A stretch of DNA of 64,000 bases from the NCBI GenBank assembly GCA_963776195.1, contig CAVZMO010000008.1, positions 1 to 64,000 on the forward strand. The letters are read 5' to 3'. The notes beneath the pieces are model-generated. The model saw only the letters and a program-made list of their open reading frames with translations, was not told the DNA's origin and ran no database searches. Positions 7,200 to 16,338 of the stretch are shown here, piece after piece. The stretch's first letter is position 1. Every line of letters starts with the position of its first letter. This DNA is from CAVZMO01 sp963776195 (lineage in GTDB: Bacteria; Nitrospirota; Thermodesulfovibrionia; Thermodesulfovibrionales; SM23-35). Made by a program: the position numbers and the translations under genes.

Positions 7200-8380
7200 A
7201 TACGTTATATTTTGACAATAATGCGACCACTGCTGTGGCCCCTGAAGCCCTTGATGAGATGTTTCCCTATCTCAAGGATCTCTATGGAAACCCGTCGAGC
7301 ATGCACACCTTCGGAGGACAGCTCCATAGAAAGATCGAAGATGCAAGGGGTAAGGTGGCTTTGCTCCTTGGAGCAGATCCCGAGGAGATAATATTCACGA
7401 GTTGCGGGACCGAGAGTGATAATACCGCCATAATGAGCGCTGCGGAGTCTTTCCCCCAGAAGAGACACGTCGTTACGACAAGGGTTGAACACCCTGCGGT
7501 ATTGAATTTCTTCAAGCACCTCGCGAGAAAAGGTTACCGGGTTACATTCCTTCCTGTGAATAATCAGGGACAATTGAATATTGATGATCTGATGAAGGTA
7601 ATCGACGATGATACGGCGTTGGTGTCGATCATGTATGCGAATAATGAGATAGGCAATGTCTATCCTATCGCAGAGATCGGAAAGCTGCTCAAGGAGAGAA
7701 GGATATTGTTTCATACGGACGCCGTTCAGGCTGTTGGGAAGATTCCGATCGATTTGAAGACTTTGCCTGTGGACATGTTATCGCTTTCGGGACATAAGCT
7801 CCATGCCCCAAAGGGGGTAGGGGCGCTGTACGTCCGCAGGGGTACGAGGTTTTATCCCTATATCATCGGTGGTCATCAGGAAAAGGGAAGGCGTGCCGGC
7901 ACGGAAAATATTGCTTCCATAATCGCACTCGGAAAGGCCTGTGAACTTGCCGGGGAATCCTTAGCGGGGGAAGTCACCTATCTCAAAAGATTGCGTGATA
8001 AACTCGAGACCGCCCTTATGCAATCATGCCCGGATGTCAGAATAAATGGAGACGTCGAAAGCAGATTGCCGAATACGACAAACCTGAGCTTTGAATATGT
8101 CGAGGGAGAAGCTATTCTCCTAAGACTGAATGAATATGGCGTGTGCGCCTCATCCGGGTCAGCATGCACTTCCGGTTCACTTGAACCTTCTCACGTCTTG
8201 AGGGCGATGGGTGTGCCGTTTACCGCGATTCACGGCTCGATAAGGTTCTCTTTAAGCCGGTACAACACGGAGGCCGAGATAGATAAGGTAACAGAGATTA
8301 TGCCGGGCATCATAAAAAACCTGAGAGAGCTCTCGCCCTTCGGCAGGGAAAAGACCAGCCAGATTACCAAGTGTCCCTAA
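7196..8380 (+). CDS. nifS: cysteine desulfurase, NifS/IscS type
   Basis: A 394-residue PLP-dependent enzyme that converts cysteine to alanine and passes persulfide sulfur to NifU. The start is the GTG at 7196, overlapping the nifU stop. Visible features: N-terminal LYFDNNATTAV, the PLP lysine in SLSGHKLHAPKG (about residue 203), the GRRAGTEN segment and the mobile catalytic cysteine loop ASSGSACTSGSLEPSHVL (about residues 321-338). The short SACTSG loop fits group I desulfurases (IscS/NifS). Coupling to nifU shows a NIF-type Fe-S assembly pair; no nitrogenase genes are in the window, so it probably serves general cluster assembly, including the hydrogenase. Confidence 0.93.
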   Translation: MNTLYFDNNATTAVAPEALDEMFPYLKDLYGNPSSMHTFGGQLHRKIEDARGKVALLLGADPEEIIFTSCGTESDNTAIMSAAESFPQKRHVVTTRVEHPAVLNFFKHLARKGYRVTFLPVNNQGQLNIDDLMKVIDDDTALVSIMYANNEIGNVYPIAEIGKLLKERRILFHTDAVQAVGKIPIDLKTLPVDMLSLSGHKLHAPKGVGALYVRRGTRFYPYIIGGHQEKGRRAGTENIASIIALGKACELAGESLAGEVTYLKRLRDKLETALMQSCPDVRINGDVESRLPNTTNLSFEYVEGEAILLRLNEYGVCASSGSACTSGSLEPSHVLRAMGVPFTAIHGSIRFSLSRYNTEAEIDKVTEIMPGIIKNLRELSPFGREKTSQITKCP

Positions 8381-8396
8381 ACCGCATCGTCCCGCC

Positions 8397-9206
8397 TTAC
8401 AGATAAAAGGTATGATTGGATCTCTTTGAGGGTTTATAGAGAAAAGCCTTTAATTCATTCTTAAATTGTCGTTTCCTGCAGATATTGCCTATCGGGTTTA
8501 CCTTTACAGCCTCTGAGTTTTCCCAGTGCTGGAATAAGTCCATAATCTGGTCCAACGAATCCTGATGAAGCTTTTCTATGGTGTCTCTCATAGGGAGGGT
8601 AGTGACAAGGTTTTTATCGATGAAATCGCCTATCCTTTCGCGATTAAATACCGAAAGGTATACCATGCTTTTTAATATCCTCTTATTCGTTTTGAAAGAG
8701 AAGATAAATCTATCGAGAAAATGTTCGAGGAAGAGATCGTTCCTTACCTGAATCTTCCTGTCGATTTCTATGGCTTGTAACCAGTATTTTTTGTCGATAA
8801 TACAATCGGCCTTCAATTCCCATAATGTGTGCCTGATATTCTTTTTGTCCGCAGTATAAATATTGTGGGCGATGGTATCCGCTGCGAGATGGCTCAAGTA
8901 TCCATACACAAAAGCCTTTTGTTGCCTTGTTTCGGTCACCTTCAAAAGATCAAAGGCAAAGTCCCAATTATGGGAGTTTTTGTGGTCAGGCAGATATTTT
9001 TTCCCGACAATAATATCAGCCATCAGATTTCCATAGATGAAATCTTTCCTGTAGCGCTTTATTATCTCGTAAATGCCGGCGGGAAGCAGTGAAGCCAGGG
9101 AGTAGAGCTCATTACCGAGGTATATGTGGGTTAAAGGACCCCAAGCGAATGCCAGCGTTGGTAGTAGTAAAAATGATAATATTATCAGTAACTTAAATAG
9201 TCTCAT
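8397..9206 (-). CDS. zinc-dependent phospholipase C-like exported protein
   Basis: A 269-residue protein with an N-terminal signal sequence (MRLFKLLIILSFLLLPTLAFAWGP; cleavage probably after AFA). The mature chain begins WGPLTHIYLG, with a His soon after the N-terminal Trp, and contains DFIYGNLMADII, HNWDFAFDLLK and YGYLSHLAADTIAHN, matching the metal-binding His/Asp pattern of the zinc-dependent phospholipase C/S1-P1 nuclease fold. The start at 9206 has AAGGAG seven bases upstream and overlaps the pepA stop (ATGA). The substrate is not predictable. Confidence 0.8.
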   Translation of the reverse strand: MRLFKLLIILSFLLLPTLAFAWGPLTHIYLGNELYSLASLLPAGIYEIIKRYRKDFIYGNLMADIIVGKKYLPDHKNSHNWDFAFDLLKVTETRQQKAFVYGYLSHLAADTIAHNIYTADKKNIRHTLWELKADCIIDKKYWLQAIEIDRKIQVRNDLFLEHFLDRFIFSFKTNKRILKSMVYLSVFNRERIGDFIDKNLVTTLPMRDTIEKLHQDSLDQIMDLFQHWENSEAVKVNPIGNICRKRQFKNELKAFLYKPSKRSNHTFYL

Positions 9207-10654
9207 TTCAACTCCTTTATTAAGTTTAAAATAAGCCTGACTCCTACGCCCGAAGCACCTTTGGGTGAGTAGGGTCTTTCCTTTTCCAGCCAAGCCGTCC
9301 CTGCTATGTCAAGGTGAACCCAGGGAACATCTCCGGCAAATCCGGATAAGAAATACGCCGATGATATGAGAGCGCCGCTTTTCCCGCCCGTATTCTTAAG
9401 ATCAGCTATGTCGCTTTTTATGTATTCTCCATATTCCTTGAACAACGGCATCTCCCACACTCTTTCATATACATTATCACCTGAAAGTTTAATTTTATCA
9501 AGTAATTCCCTGTCATTTCCCATCATGGCTATGGCAACGTTCCCGAAGGCTATGGAACATGCGCCGGTAAGGGTGGCAATATCAATGATAGCCTTTGGTC
9601 TTAAGCGCCTGGCATATCCGATGGCATCAGCAAGGGTCATGCGGCCCTCGGCGTCTGTACTGATTATTTCGATTGATTTTCCATTGATCGCTCTGACAAC
9701 ATCACCGGGTCTCGTTGCTGATTCACCTATGAGGTTCTCCGTAGCGGGCAGTATCCCGATGATATGGACCGGCAATCTCAATTCCGAAAGGGCTTTGAAA
9801 ATACCAAGGACCGCTGCTCCTCCAGCCATATCGTATTTCATCTTTTCCATGCCGTCCGCAGGTTTCAGGGATATGCCTCCGCTGTCGAAGGTAACTGATT
9901 TCCCGATGAGCACTAAGGGCGAACCCTTGGCGCCTCTATATTCGAGGACGATGAATTTCGGCGGCTCTTTTGAACCCTTTGCAACGGAAAGATACGAACC
10001 CATGCCGAGTTTCTCCGCATCTTTCTTTTCCAGCACTTTTACCGAAAGGTTTTTTTGTTTCAGCGACGTCGCTTCTTTGGCGAGGTGTCTCGGCGTCATA
10101 TCATTGGCGGGAGTGTTTATGAGGTCCCGTGCAAAACAAACTGCGGATGAAACCACTTCAGTCCAGCGCACCTTAGCTTTCAGGTCATTTGTCTGCTTTG
10201 CGAGTAATATGATACGGTCGACCTCTTTCTTGCCCTTCTCTTCGATATATTTCTGAAAGGTATAAAGTCCGAGTAACGCCCCTTCAACAAAATCCGACGG
10301 TGATATGTCAAGTGATGACAGGAGGCGGGTAGACAGTGCGACCTTTTGCATCCCCATATTCCTCAGGTAAACAGCAGCCTTGCCGCCCGCCTGTCTCACC
10401 TGCTCACTGGAAACGTCTTCTTTTTTCCCGAGACCGATAAGCAGCACCCTTTCGGGCTTATACTGATCAGGGGAAGGAATTAAGAGGACATCATTGGTTT
10501 TGCCGTGAAATTCTTTTAGAAGAAATTTCTTGATGAGTTGCGAGAGGGATAAATCGAGATTGTCATAAAACCCCGACCCTCCTTCTGTGAAAGGGAGAAT
10601 CAGAGCGTCACAGGAACAGTCTGACTCTTTAATATCTTTTATCGATAAAATCAA
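9203..10654 (-). CDS. pepA: leucyl aminopeptidase (M17)
   Basis: A 483-residue cytosolic aminopeptidase of the M17 family. The N-terminal macro-like domain spans about residues 1-160. The catalytic domain carries the metal/substrate motifs VGKSVTFDSGGISLKPADGM (Lys and Asp ligands, about residues 250-270), KYDMAGGAAV and the signature STDAEGRMTLADA (about residues 333-345). It removes N-terminal residues from peptides using two divalent metal ions. It is the upstream partner of the phospholipase gene, with an ATGA overlap. The intergenic region to the divergent gene at 10747 is only 92 bp and AT-rich. Confidence 0.95.
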   Translation of the reverse strand: MILSIKDIKESDCSCDALILPFTEGGSGFYDNLDLSLSQLIKKFLLKEFHGKTNDVLLIPSPDQYKPERVLLIGLGKKEDVSSEQVRQAGGKAAVYLRNMGMQKVALSTRLLSSLDISPSDFVEGALLGLYTFQKYIEEKGKKEVDRIILLAKQTNDLKAKVRWTEVVSSAVCFARDLINTPANDMTPRHLAKEATSLKQKNLSVKVLEKKDAEKLGMGSYLSVAKGSKEPPKFIVLEYRGAKGSPLVLIGKSVTFDSGGISLKPADGMEKMKYDMAGGAAVLGIFKALSELRLPVHIIGILPATENLIGESATRPGDVVRAINGKSIEIISTDAEGRMTLADAIGYARRLRPKAIIDIATLTGACSIAFGNVAIAMMGNDRELLDKIKLSGDNVYERVWEMPLFKEYGEYIKSDIADLKNTGGKSGALISSAYFLSGFAGDVPWVHLDIAGTAWLEKERPYSPKGASGVGVRLILNLIKELK

Positions 10655-10746
10655 AACTACTATATTTTATCTTATTTTTCAAAGAAATATCTACGAAAAC
10701 CGTCGCCTCGATTGACAGAAAATTCTTTTTAAGCAATTATTTTACT

Positions 10747-11912
10747 ATGCATATTTCTGATACAAATCAGTCTTTAACGGTAAAAGCAATACATGATATG
10801 TACGGAATCCCGTTCACGGATGGGAACAAGGTTACTCTTTTGTGGAAAGACAAGGAATTGTTCCACAACATATTCGAGATCATCCGAAATGCGAAGGAGC
10901 TGATATGCCTTGAATTCTACATTTTCAGAAACGATGAAACAGGGAACGAGCTGGCGGAAATTCTGAAACGAAAGGCTTCAGAGGGGGTTAAGGTTTATAT
11001 CCTTTACGACCATTTCGGATCCCTTTTCACTCCGGCGAAATTCTGGGCCGGTCTCACAAAGGCGGGCGTTCATATAAGGGCATCTCACCCTTTCAGATGG
11101 ACGAGACCTTTCCACTATGTCCACCGGGACCATAAAAAACTAATCATTATCGACGGCATTAAGGTTTTTACCGGCGGGCTTAACATAGCAAATGAGTACA
11201 GGGGCTATCATAGGCTCAGGAAGGTTAAAGGGTGGAGGGATACCGGCATATTCCTTGAAGGGCCCTATAGCAAAGACCCTTCTGGACATCTTCAAGAAAA
11301 GCTGGGAAATATGGAAAGGCATCCCGATCCATTTCGATAAACGCATTGGTCCGATGCCCGACGGTCTTCCTGTAATACCGATATTTGCGAGTTCTTCCAA
11401 GGGGAAGAAGGCAAGATGAGGAAATTGCTGTATTACAGCATCAATCGTCCCAAAAGGGTATCTACCTTACGACCGCATATTTTACTCCGAGCAGAAGGAT
11501 GCTCCAGGTACTTGCAGAAGCGGTATTCAGGGGAGTGGATGTGAAACTGCTTTTGCCTGGAAAGACGGATGTCATAGCAGCACATTATGCAGGGAGGGCG
11601 TTCTTTGCGAAACTCCTTATAGAGGGTGTTGAAATATACAATTATCAGGGAGAGGTACTCCACGCAAAGACCTATGTTTTCGATGGGGTCTGGAGCGTAA
11701 TCGGCTCAGCCAATCTGGATTTTCAGTCTCTCAGGAAAAACGATGAAGGCAACGTGGGGATATTAGATGAAAATTTTGGGGAACAGATGGTAGATGTCTT
11801 TCATGAGGACCTGAAACAGTCAGAGCGGATGACCCTTGATAAATGGCGTAATCGGCCTTTTTTTCAAAAGGTTAAAGAAAAATTCTTTGCGCTGTTCAGG
11901 AGAAGGCTGTAA
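10747..11912 (+). CDS. phospholipase D/cardiolipin synthase family, frameshifted twice
   Basis: Three successive frames make a ~388-residue PLD-superfamily protein. The first frame (10747 to about 11266) has the first HKD motif, HRDHKKLIIIDGIKVFTGGLN. The second (about 11266 to 11405) runs GPIAKTLLDIFKKSWEIW to FASSSKGKKAR. The third (to 11912) carries the second HKD motif HAKTYVFDGVWSVIGSANLD. The family joins two phosphatidylglycerols, or transfers a phosphatidyl group, at the membrane. There is no N-terminal transmembrane pair, as in short bacterial ClsB-like enzymes. Both breaks are single-base, so sequence error is likely. No good ribosome binding site precedes the ATG. Confidence 0.8.
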
Positions 11913-11977
11913 CTCCGATTCATAATTTATCTTCCGGCAAAAAAGTCTGAAAGATGGAGTGGATGAAAGGAGAATTA

Positions 11978-12448
11978 TTATTTCAGGATTTTCGGCCTGT
12001 CCCTTTTCGAATTGACTATGCAAAAGAACCCAAAAGCTTCTTTAAAGGGATTCCGCAGTTGATGGGGAGCGTTAGGCTCTATATAGAGTGTATCCAGAAA
12101 TCTGATCTGATATCTCTTCTTCCCTATGACACAAACACCTTTACCGCTGATCCCTATGACCACATGTTCGTGTTTATGCGTCTCGAAGCTGCTGTAACCG
12201 TAAGGCGCTATCTCGAAATATCGCAGATGAAATTTCGTTGTTTCGCCGTGACTGCCGATCAGGGTTTGCCTGACGACATCAGCCCACTCTCTGCTGGGCG
12301 GTTTGTATGCCTCAGCCTTTATTCCCCGCCAGGAAGATTTACCTCTATAACAATAAATCCTGCTTTTGTTCTCTCTTTGAATCTTTTTGCGACCGTCAGG
12401 TTTTTTCTTCCAATCGCAGGATGCTGAAATGTTTTTCTTTTCAGGCAT
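11978..12448 (-). CDS. cupin-domain protein
   Basis: A 156-residue protein. The N-terminal ~45 residues are basic and lysine-rich. The rest is a single cupin barrel: motif 1 is YGYSSFETHKHEHVVIGISGKG (about residues 82-105), and motif 2 is DTLYIEPNAPHQLRNP (about residues 118-133), giving His ligands for a divalent metal. It lies 11 bp after the alcohol dehydrogenase gene and is probably co-transcribed with it, suggesting a linked role in small-molecule metabolism or sensing. The substrate is unknown. Confidence 0.75.
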   Translation of the reverse strand: MPEKKNISASCDWKKKPDGRKKIQRENKSRIYCYRGKSSWRGIKAEAYKPPSREWADVVRQTLIGSHGETTKFHLRYFEIAPYGYSSFETHKHEHVVIGISGKGVCVIGKKRYQIRFLDTLYIEPNAPHQLRNPFKEAFGFFCIVNSKRDRPKILK

Positions 12449-12459
12449 TCAAAATCCTC

Positions 12460-13485
12460 TTATTCAAAGATAATAATGCTCTTCAATGAATCTCTCGCCT
12501 CTGCCGTTAATCTGAAAGCATCCTCAGTTCTCTCGATCGGGAATTTATGGGTCACGAGCCTTTCGGCTCTCACAATCCCCTCTTCTATTATTTCAAGCGC
12601 ATCGGCTGTGTCTGTGGGACCGGAGGAATAACTTGTAATAATATTGATATCCTTGAAATAAAGATCGTTCGGGTCCACGATAAGTCGTTCGCCCGGTTTG
12701 GCGGGGGTAAAAAACAGGACTCTTCCACCCGCGCCTGTAGCCGCTAATCCCTGTCTCATCGCTTCGATACTATTAGGTCCGACAATAACAATATCTGCCA
12801 GTTCCCCATCGGTTAAATTCATGAGGGCATTGAGGAGATCAGTTTTTGATACGTCGATAATGTCATCAGCGCCGGACTCTTTTGCCTTTTGAAGTCTGAA
12901 TGGTACCGTATCAGCGCCTATAATTCTCTCAGCACCATATTTTCTTGCCAGAAGTATGTTCAACTGCCCCATAATCCCGAGACCGATAACAAGAACGGTG
13001 TCCCCGCCTCTGATATTTACCCTTTTCAAAGCCTTAACAACACAGGCAGTAGGCTCAATCAATGAGCCGTCCTCATAACTTAATTTGTCGGAAAGATTCA
13101 GGGTATCGTTTTCGAGGTTGATCCGGGGGATCAAGATATATTCGGCGAGACCTCCCGGTATTATCTTTGAATTTTTCCACGTCTCGCAGTGAACATAATT
13201 GCCTTTTTTACAATGCCGGCAGATAAAGCATGGCGCATGATGGTGCACAAAAACCCTGTCCCCCGCCTTAAAGGATGCCACCTCTTTGCCGACTTCAACA
13301 ACCTCTCCGGCCGGCTCATGTCCTAAGACCAACGGGGCCTTCTTCTCGATATACCAGGGCATAATATCTCCGGAACATATGCCGCAAGCTTTTGTTTTCA
13401 TTAAAGCATCGTGAGTTCCTACTTCGGGGATCGGCATCTCCTCGATCCGTATGTCATTAAAAGTGTATAATTTGGCGATTTTCAT
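12460..13485 (-). CDS. zinc-dependent medium-chain alcohol dehydrogenase
   Basis: A 341-residue MDR-family NAD(P)-dependent dehydrogenase (start at 13485, MKIAKLYTF; an alternative ATG lies at 13500). Catalytic zinc ligands are in CGICSGD and LGHEPAGEVVEVG; the structural zinc lobe is CFICRHCKKGNYVHC (four cysteines). The nucleotide site is VLVIGLGIMGQ (about residues 170-180), followed by GADTVPFR with an acidic residue after the second strand, favouring NAD(H). It resembles sorbitol/threonine dehydrogenase-type enzymes. A second, related gene is at 21031-22105. It pairs with the cupin gene downstream. Confidence 0.88.
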   Translation of the reverse strand: MKIAKLYTFNDIRIEEMPIPEVGTHDALMKTKACGICSGDIMPWYIEKKAPLVLGHEPAGEVVEVGKEVASFKAGDRVFVHHHAPCFICRHCKKGNYVHCETWKNSKIIPGGLAEYILIPRINLENDTLNLSDKLSYEDGSLIEPTACVVKALKRVNIRGGDTVLVIGLGIMGQLNILLARKYGAERIIGADTVPFRLQKAKESGADDIIDVSKTDLLNALMNLTDGELADIVIVGPNSIEAMRQGLAATGAGGRVLFFTPAKPGERLIVDPNDLYFKDINIITSYSSGPTDTADALEIIEEGIVRAERLVTHKFPIERTEDAFRLTAEARDSLKSIIIFE

Positions 13486-13557
13486 AATGCATATATTCAA
13501 ACAAAACTTATTCTATCACACTGCTTGTGGTGAAGGGGTCATGTCAGCCTGCACGAA

Positions 13558-13600
13558 TTGACTAACAGTATTTCCCGGTATATACTATCGGTAATACTAT
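13558..13600 (+). promoter_or_regulatory. toxin-antitoxin promoter with direct-repeat operator
   Basis: A near-consensus sigma-70 promoter: TTGACT at 13558-13563, a 17-bp spacer and TATACT at 13581-13586. Overlapping and following the -10 box are two exact ATACTAT repeats (13582-13588 and 13594-13600), 12 bp apart, a natural site for antitoxin autorepression. A GGGAGG ribosome binding site follows at about 13606-13611, nine bases before the ATG at 13621. Confidence 0.7.
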
Positions 13601-13620
13601 TATTTGGGAGGTTAGCTGAC

Positions 13621-13860
13621 ATGTCGAAGATTCTTTCGTTAAAGGTAAAGGACGATGTTTTTGCTGAGACTGAAGACATCATCGAGTCGATGCATAAGCC
13701 GAGAAATGCTTATATAAATGAAGCGCTGAGTTTTTATAATAAGTTCATCAAGAGAAGGCTGCTCAAAGAACAGTTAAGAAAAGAATCCCGGATGGTCTCC
13801 GAATCGTCGCTGGAAGCGCTGCGCGAACTGGAACTCATTGAAGATGAGATCCCGGAATGA
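13621..13860 (+). CDS. antitoxin of a MazEF/PemIK-type pair
   Basis: A 79-residue acidic protein starting at the ATG at 13621 (MSKILSLKVKDDVF), behind GGGAGG. The N-terminal SLKVKDDVFAETEDIIESMHKPRNAYINEAL fits a ribbon-helix-helix DNA-binding fold, and the C-terminal ESSLEALRELELIEDEIPE is the acidic tail that usually blocks the toxin's active site. Its stop overlaps the toxin start by 4 bp, the classic coupling of type II pairs. Likely role: binds the toxin and represses the shared promoter at the ATACTAT repeats. Confidence 0.8.
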   Translation: MSKILSLKVKDDVFAETEDIIESMHKPRNAYINEALSFYNKFIKRRLLKEQLRKESRMVSESSLEALRELELIEDEIPE

Positions 13861-14198
13861 CGTTTGTCAAATTCCATATTTATGCCGCTGATCTTAATCC
13901 TCGATTCGGAACGGAACCCGGCAAGATAAGACCTGTAGTTGTCGTCCAAACCAATCTCTTAAATCAAGAGCATCCAAGTGTCATAATTTGCCCAATCACA
14001 TCACAGGTTAATCGCAAGGCTAATATCCTGCGGATTCACTTGAAAAGAGGCGAAGCCGGCCTGAAGAGTGATTCCGACATTATCGTTGATCAAATAAGGG
14101 CAATTGATAATAGAAGGATTAGAGAGCACCTAGGAGAGATAGCGGATAAAAATAAGCAACTTTTATTAAAGAGCCTGAGGCTCCTCATTCTGGAATGA
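13857..14198 (+). CDS. MazF/PemK-family mRNA interferase toxin
   Basis: A 113-residue MazF-fold protein. The conserved opening AADLNPRFGTEPGKIRPVVVVQ carries the usual G-x-x-RP(V) signature of this endoribonuclease family (about residues 10-32), and CPITSQVN is the second conserved strand with the catalytic-region Ser/Thr. The C-terminal half includes DSDIIVDQIRAIDNRRI, also typical (D-Q-x-R). The family cuts single-stranded mRNA and halts growth when free of antitoxin. It overlaps the antitoxin gene by 4 bp, and both residues and length look intact, so the module may be active. Confidence 0.9.
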   Translation: MTFVKFHIYAADLNPRFGTEPGKIRPVVVVQTNLLNQEHPSVIICPITSQVNRKANILRIHLKRGEAGLKSDSDIIVDQIRAIDNRRIREHLGEIADKNKQLLLKSLRLLILE

Positions 14199-14520
14199 GA
14201 GTATTCCAAAAGAAAATAAATGCAGTTTTCAAATCATTGCGTCCTCAAGGCAACACACCGCGACATCGACTCGGAGCGCCGCATTTCACATAGAAATACG
14301 TAGGACTGAATTTTTTCGACACCATTTATTTCCTGTTAAAACATGCGCGTCTGATTCATTTATTCGGCAGTCAAGACTACCTTTCGAAGTATTCGGGGTA
14401 GATGACTTCCTGTAATCTTGCATCACAGAAGTTCTGCAACCCAGACAGGTTTCGACATGTATTCAACGCATTTCTCTTGACTCTCATCCAATCAACGAGG
14501 TATAAATACTAATTTATTCT
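14199..14520. other. non-coding stretch between toxin-antitoxin pair and membrane protein gene
   Basis: About 320 bases. I see no gene, repeat or RNA in it. It is moderately AT-rich with stops in all frames. The last bases contain AAGGAGGT (14521-14528), the ribosome binding site of the following gene. Confidence 0.5.
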
Positions 14521-14534
14521 AAGGAGGTATGGCT

Positions 14535-14876
14535 ATGCAGAACCGAAGCAAAATGCTCTTGATAATAGGTCTTCTACTCTTTTTCTTTGGGGTTGGTCTA
14601 ATAGGCTACGGCTACTATCAACGGGTTGACAATATGTCGTTTATTAGTCAGAAGGGCGATAGTTATTATCAGGGGAGTGGCGACATGACTAAGTTCGCAG
14701 AGCAACTCATGCTGACACATCCAGATTCTCCTGCTGCAATTGAGTTTGCCGAGCAAGCGGTGAGGCAATCGAATAAGCAAAAGCAAAACCGTTTACTGTT
14801 CTTTATCAGCGGTGGATTGCTATGCGCGGGCGGCATTTTCTGTCTCGTTATCTCAAAGAGGGACAAGGGGGCATAA
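14535..14876 (+). CDS. small two-helix membrane protein
   Basis: A 113-residue protein. The perfect AAGGAGGT at 14521-14528 touches an ATG at 14529, so I choose the ATG at 14535 (MQNRSKMLLII), six bases after it. There are two transmembrane helices, about residues 8-27 (LLIIGLLLFFFGVGLIGYGYY) and about 85-105, joined by a ~55-residue soluble loop, with both ends cytoplasmic by the positive-inside rule. The family is unknown. The stop at 14876 is one base from the ankyrin gene start, so the two are almost certainly one operon; the loop may contact the exported ankyrin protein. Confidence 0.65.
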   Translation: MQNRSKMLLIIGLLLFFFGVGLIGYGYYQRVDNMSFISQKGDSYYQGSGDMTKFAEQLMLTHPDSPAAIEFAEQAVRQSNKQKQNRLLFFISGGLLCAGGIFCLVISKRDKGA

Positions 14877-14877
14877 T

Positions 14878-15762
14878 ATGAAGCGAGTCCTTTTTTTGGC
14901 AGTATATATTTTTTTTATAGCCACGTATTTTGCTGAGGCAGATGTATCACATATGAATACTCAATTGATTAATGCTGCCTTTGAAGGCAACATACAGGCT
15001 GTCCAATCTGCTCTTGACAACGGTGCTGATGTAAATGTAAAGGAAACCACTTTTGGCGTTACAGCCTTATATGTGGCATCTCAGAACGGCCATATTGAAA
15101 TTGTTAAACTCCTTTTGGCAAAAGGTGCTGATATTAATATGAAAAGGACTAAGGATGGCTACACAGCCTTAATGATAGCATCGCAACAAGGCCGTACAGA
15201 AATTGTGAAATATCTTTTAGAGAAAGGGGCCGATGTCAATATCAAGAGAACAAGTAATGGTACAACAGCTCTTATTATCGCATCATCAAAAGGCTATACC
15301 GAGATTGTCAAGCTATTAATAGATAAAGGGGCCAACATAAATTCTAAGAGAGAGAGTGACGGTGTTACTGCTCTGTTTATGGCAGCACAAGGTGGTCACT
15401 CTGACACCGTTGACCATTTATTGAAGAAAAACGCTAATGTTAATATGAAAGATAAAGAAGGCGTAACAGCCCTATATATGGCTGTAAACAATGGCTACAC
15501 TGATATCGTCAAGTCTTTGACAGAAAAAGGCGCAGATGTTAATACCAAAACAAGTGACGGTGCGACAGCCCTACACATAGCGGTGCAGACTGGTAATGTC
15601 GAAATCGTCAATCTCCTTCTGACAAGAGGCGCTGCCGTTAATATAAAAGCTAAGAATGGCGAGATGGCTGTAGATGTAGCAAAGCGAAGGAATCATATAG
15701 AAGTCGTGCAACTTCTCGAAAAGGCTGCTGCAAAGAGGAAAAAGGGTCGCGGCGTGGAATAG
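14878..15762 (+). CDS. exported ankyrin-repeat protein
   Basis: A 294-residue protein beginning at the ATG at 14878 with a signal peptide (MKRVLFLAVYIFFIATYFAEA). The rest is eight consecutive ankyrin repeats of ~33 residues, recognisable by repeated T-ALY-A---G---IVK-LL-KGADVN units (for example YTALMIASQQGRTEIVKYL). The last repeat ends in a basic cap (AAAKRKKGRGVE). Such periplasmic ankyrin proteins act as protein-binding scaffolds; the partner is unknown. It follows the membrane protein gene by one base. Confidence 0.85.
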   Translation: MKRVLFLAVYIFFIATYFAEADVSHMNTQLINAAFEGNIQAVQSALDNGADVNVKETTFGVTALYVASQNGHIEIVKLLLAKGADINMKRTKDGYTALMIASQQGRTEIVKYLLEKGADVNIKRTSNGTTALIIASSKGYTEIVKLLIDKGANINSKRESDGVTALFMAAQGGHSDTVDHLLKKNANVNMKDKEGVTALYMAVNNGYTDIVKSLTEKGADVNTKTSDGATALHIAVQTGNVEIVNLLLTRGAAVNIKAKNGEMAVDVAKRRNHIEVVQLLEKAAAKRKKGRGVE

Positions 15763-16338
15763 GAGCCATTCTATTGAACGATACTAAGCCATATAGATGG
15801 AGATAGCATAACCAATCATTCCAGTGGGGAGTCCGCTCAACTGCCCCGTTCATTTCCTTTCATAATCGTCAATTTTCGTCATCATCCATTTTTCACTCTT
15901 AGTAGGTGTCGTCGAGAAAAATGGGGTGTTCCCTTTAGGACGAAAGAAGCACGGCATTCCAAAGAACCCCCAGAGGCAAACATCCTTCCTGAAGGTCTTA
16001 TAAGTTTCACTTTTTAGTGGATGTCAGATACGCCACATCATCTGCAACATGGGAATAAAAGAAATTCAATGATTATTAAAAGAAATTAAGACGAAGTACT
16101 GAGTGAAGTCCACACGTCGAGCACGCGTGCATACTATGATATCTTCGTGAAGCTATTTACCACCTGAACGAATGGGCAGGTATTCACATGGATTCCACAG
16201 TCTTTCTCATTAACGGCATGCCAGCTTTATTTCCTTAATGAAGAGAATTAATCTGTCAGCAGAGTTCTACAGGTATTGCCACGGGTATTTTGATCGTCCC
16301 TCACATTCATATGATCACAAACCCTGCAGTGAGACGAA
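15763..16338. other. long non-coding stretch after the ankyrin gene
   Basis: About 575 bases with no credible reading frame over 60 codons and no recognisable RNA, repeat or mobile-element end. It separates the plus-strand ankyrin operon from the two minus-strand lipoprotein genes; both operons converge on it, so it could hold terminators, but I see no strong hairpin with a T run. Confidence 0.45.

Noticed and set aside
9366..10256. Plus-strand 296-codon frame opposite pepA
   Set aside because: It is an antisense shadow of the M17 aminopeptidase, which has all its catalytic motifs; the mirror frame is rich in Ser, Met and Phe as expected for antisense of a coding region.
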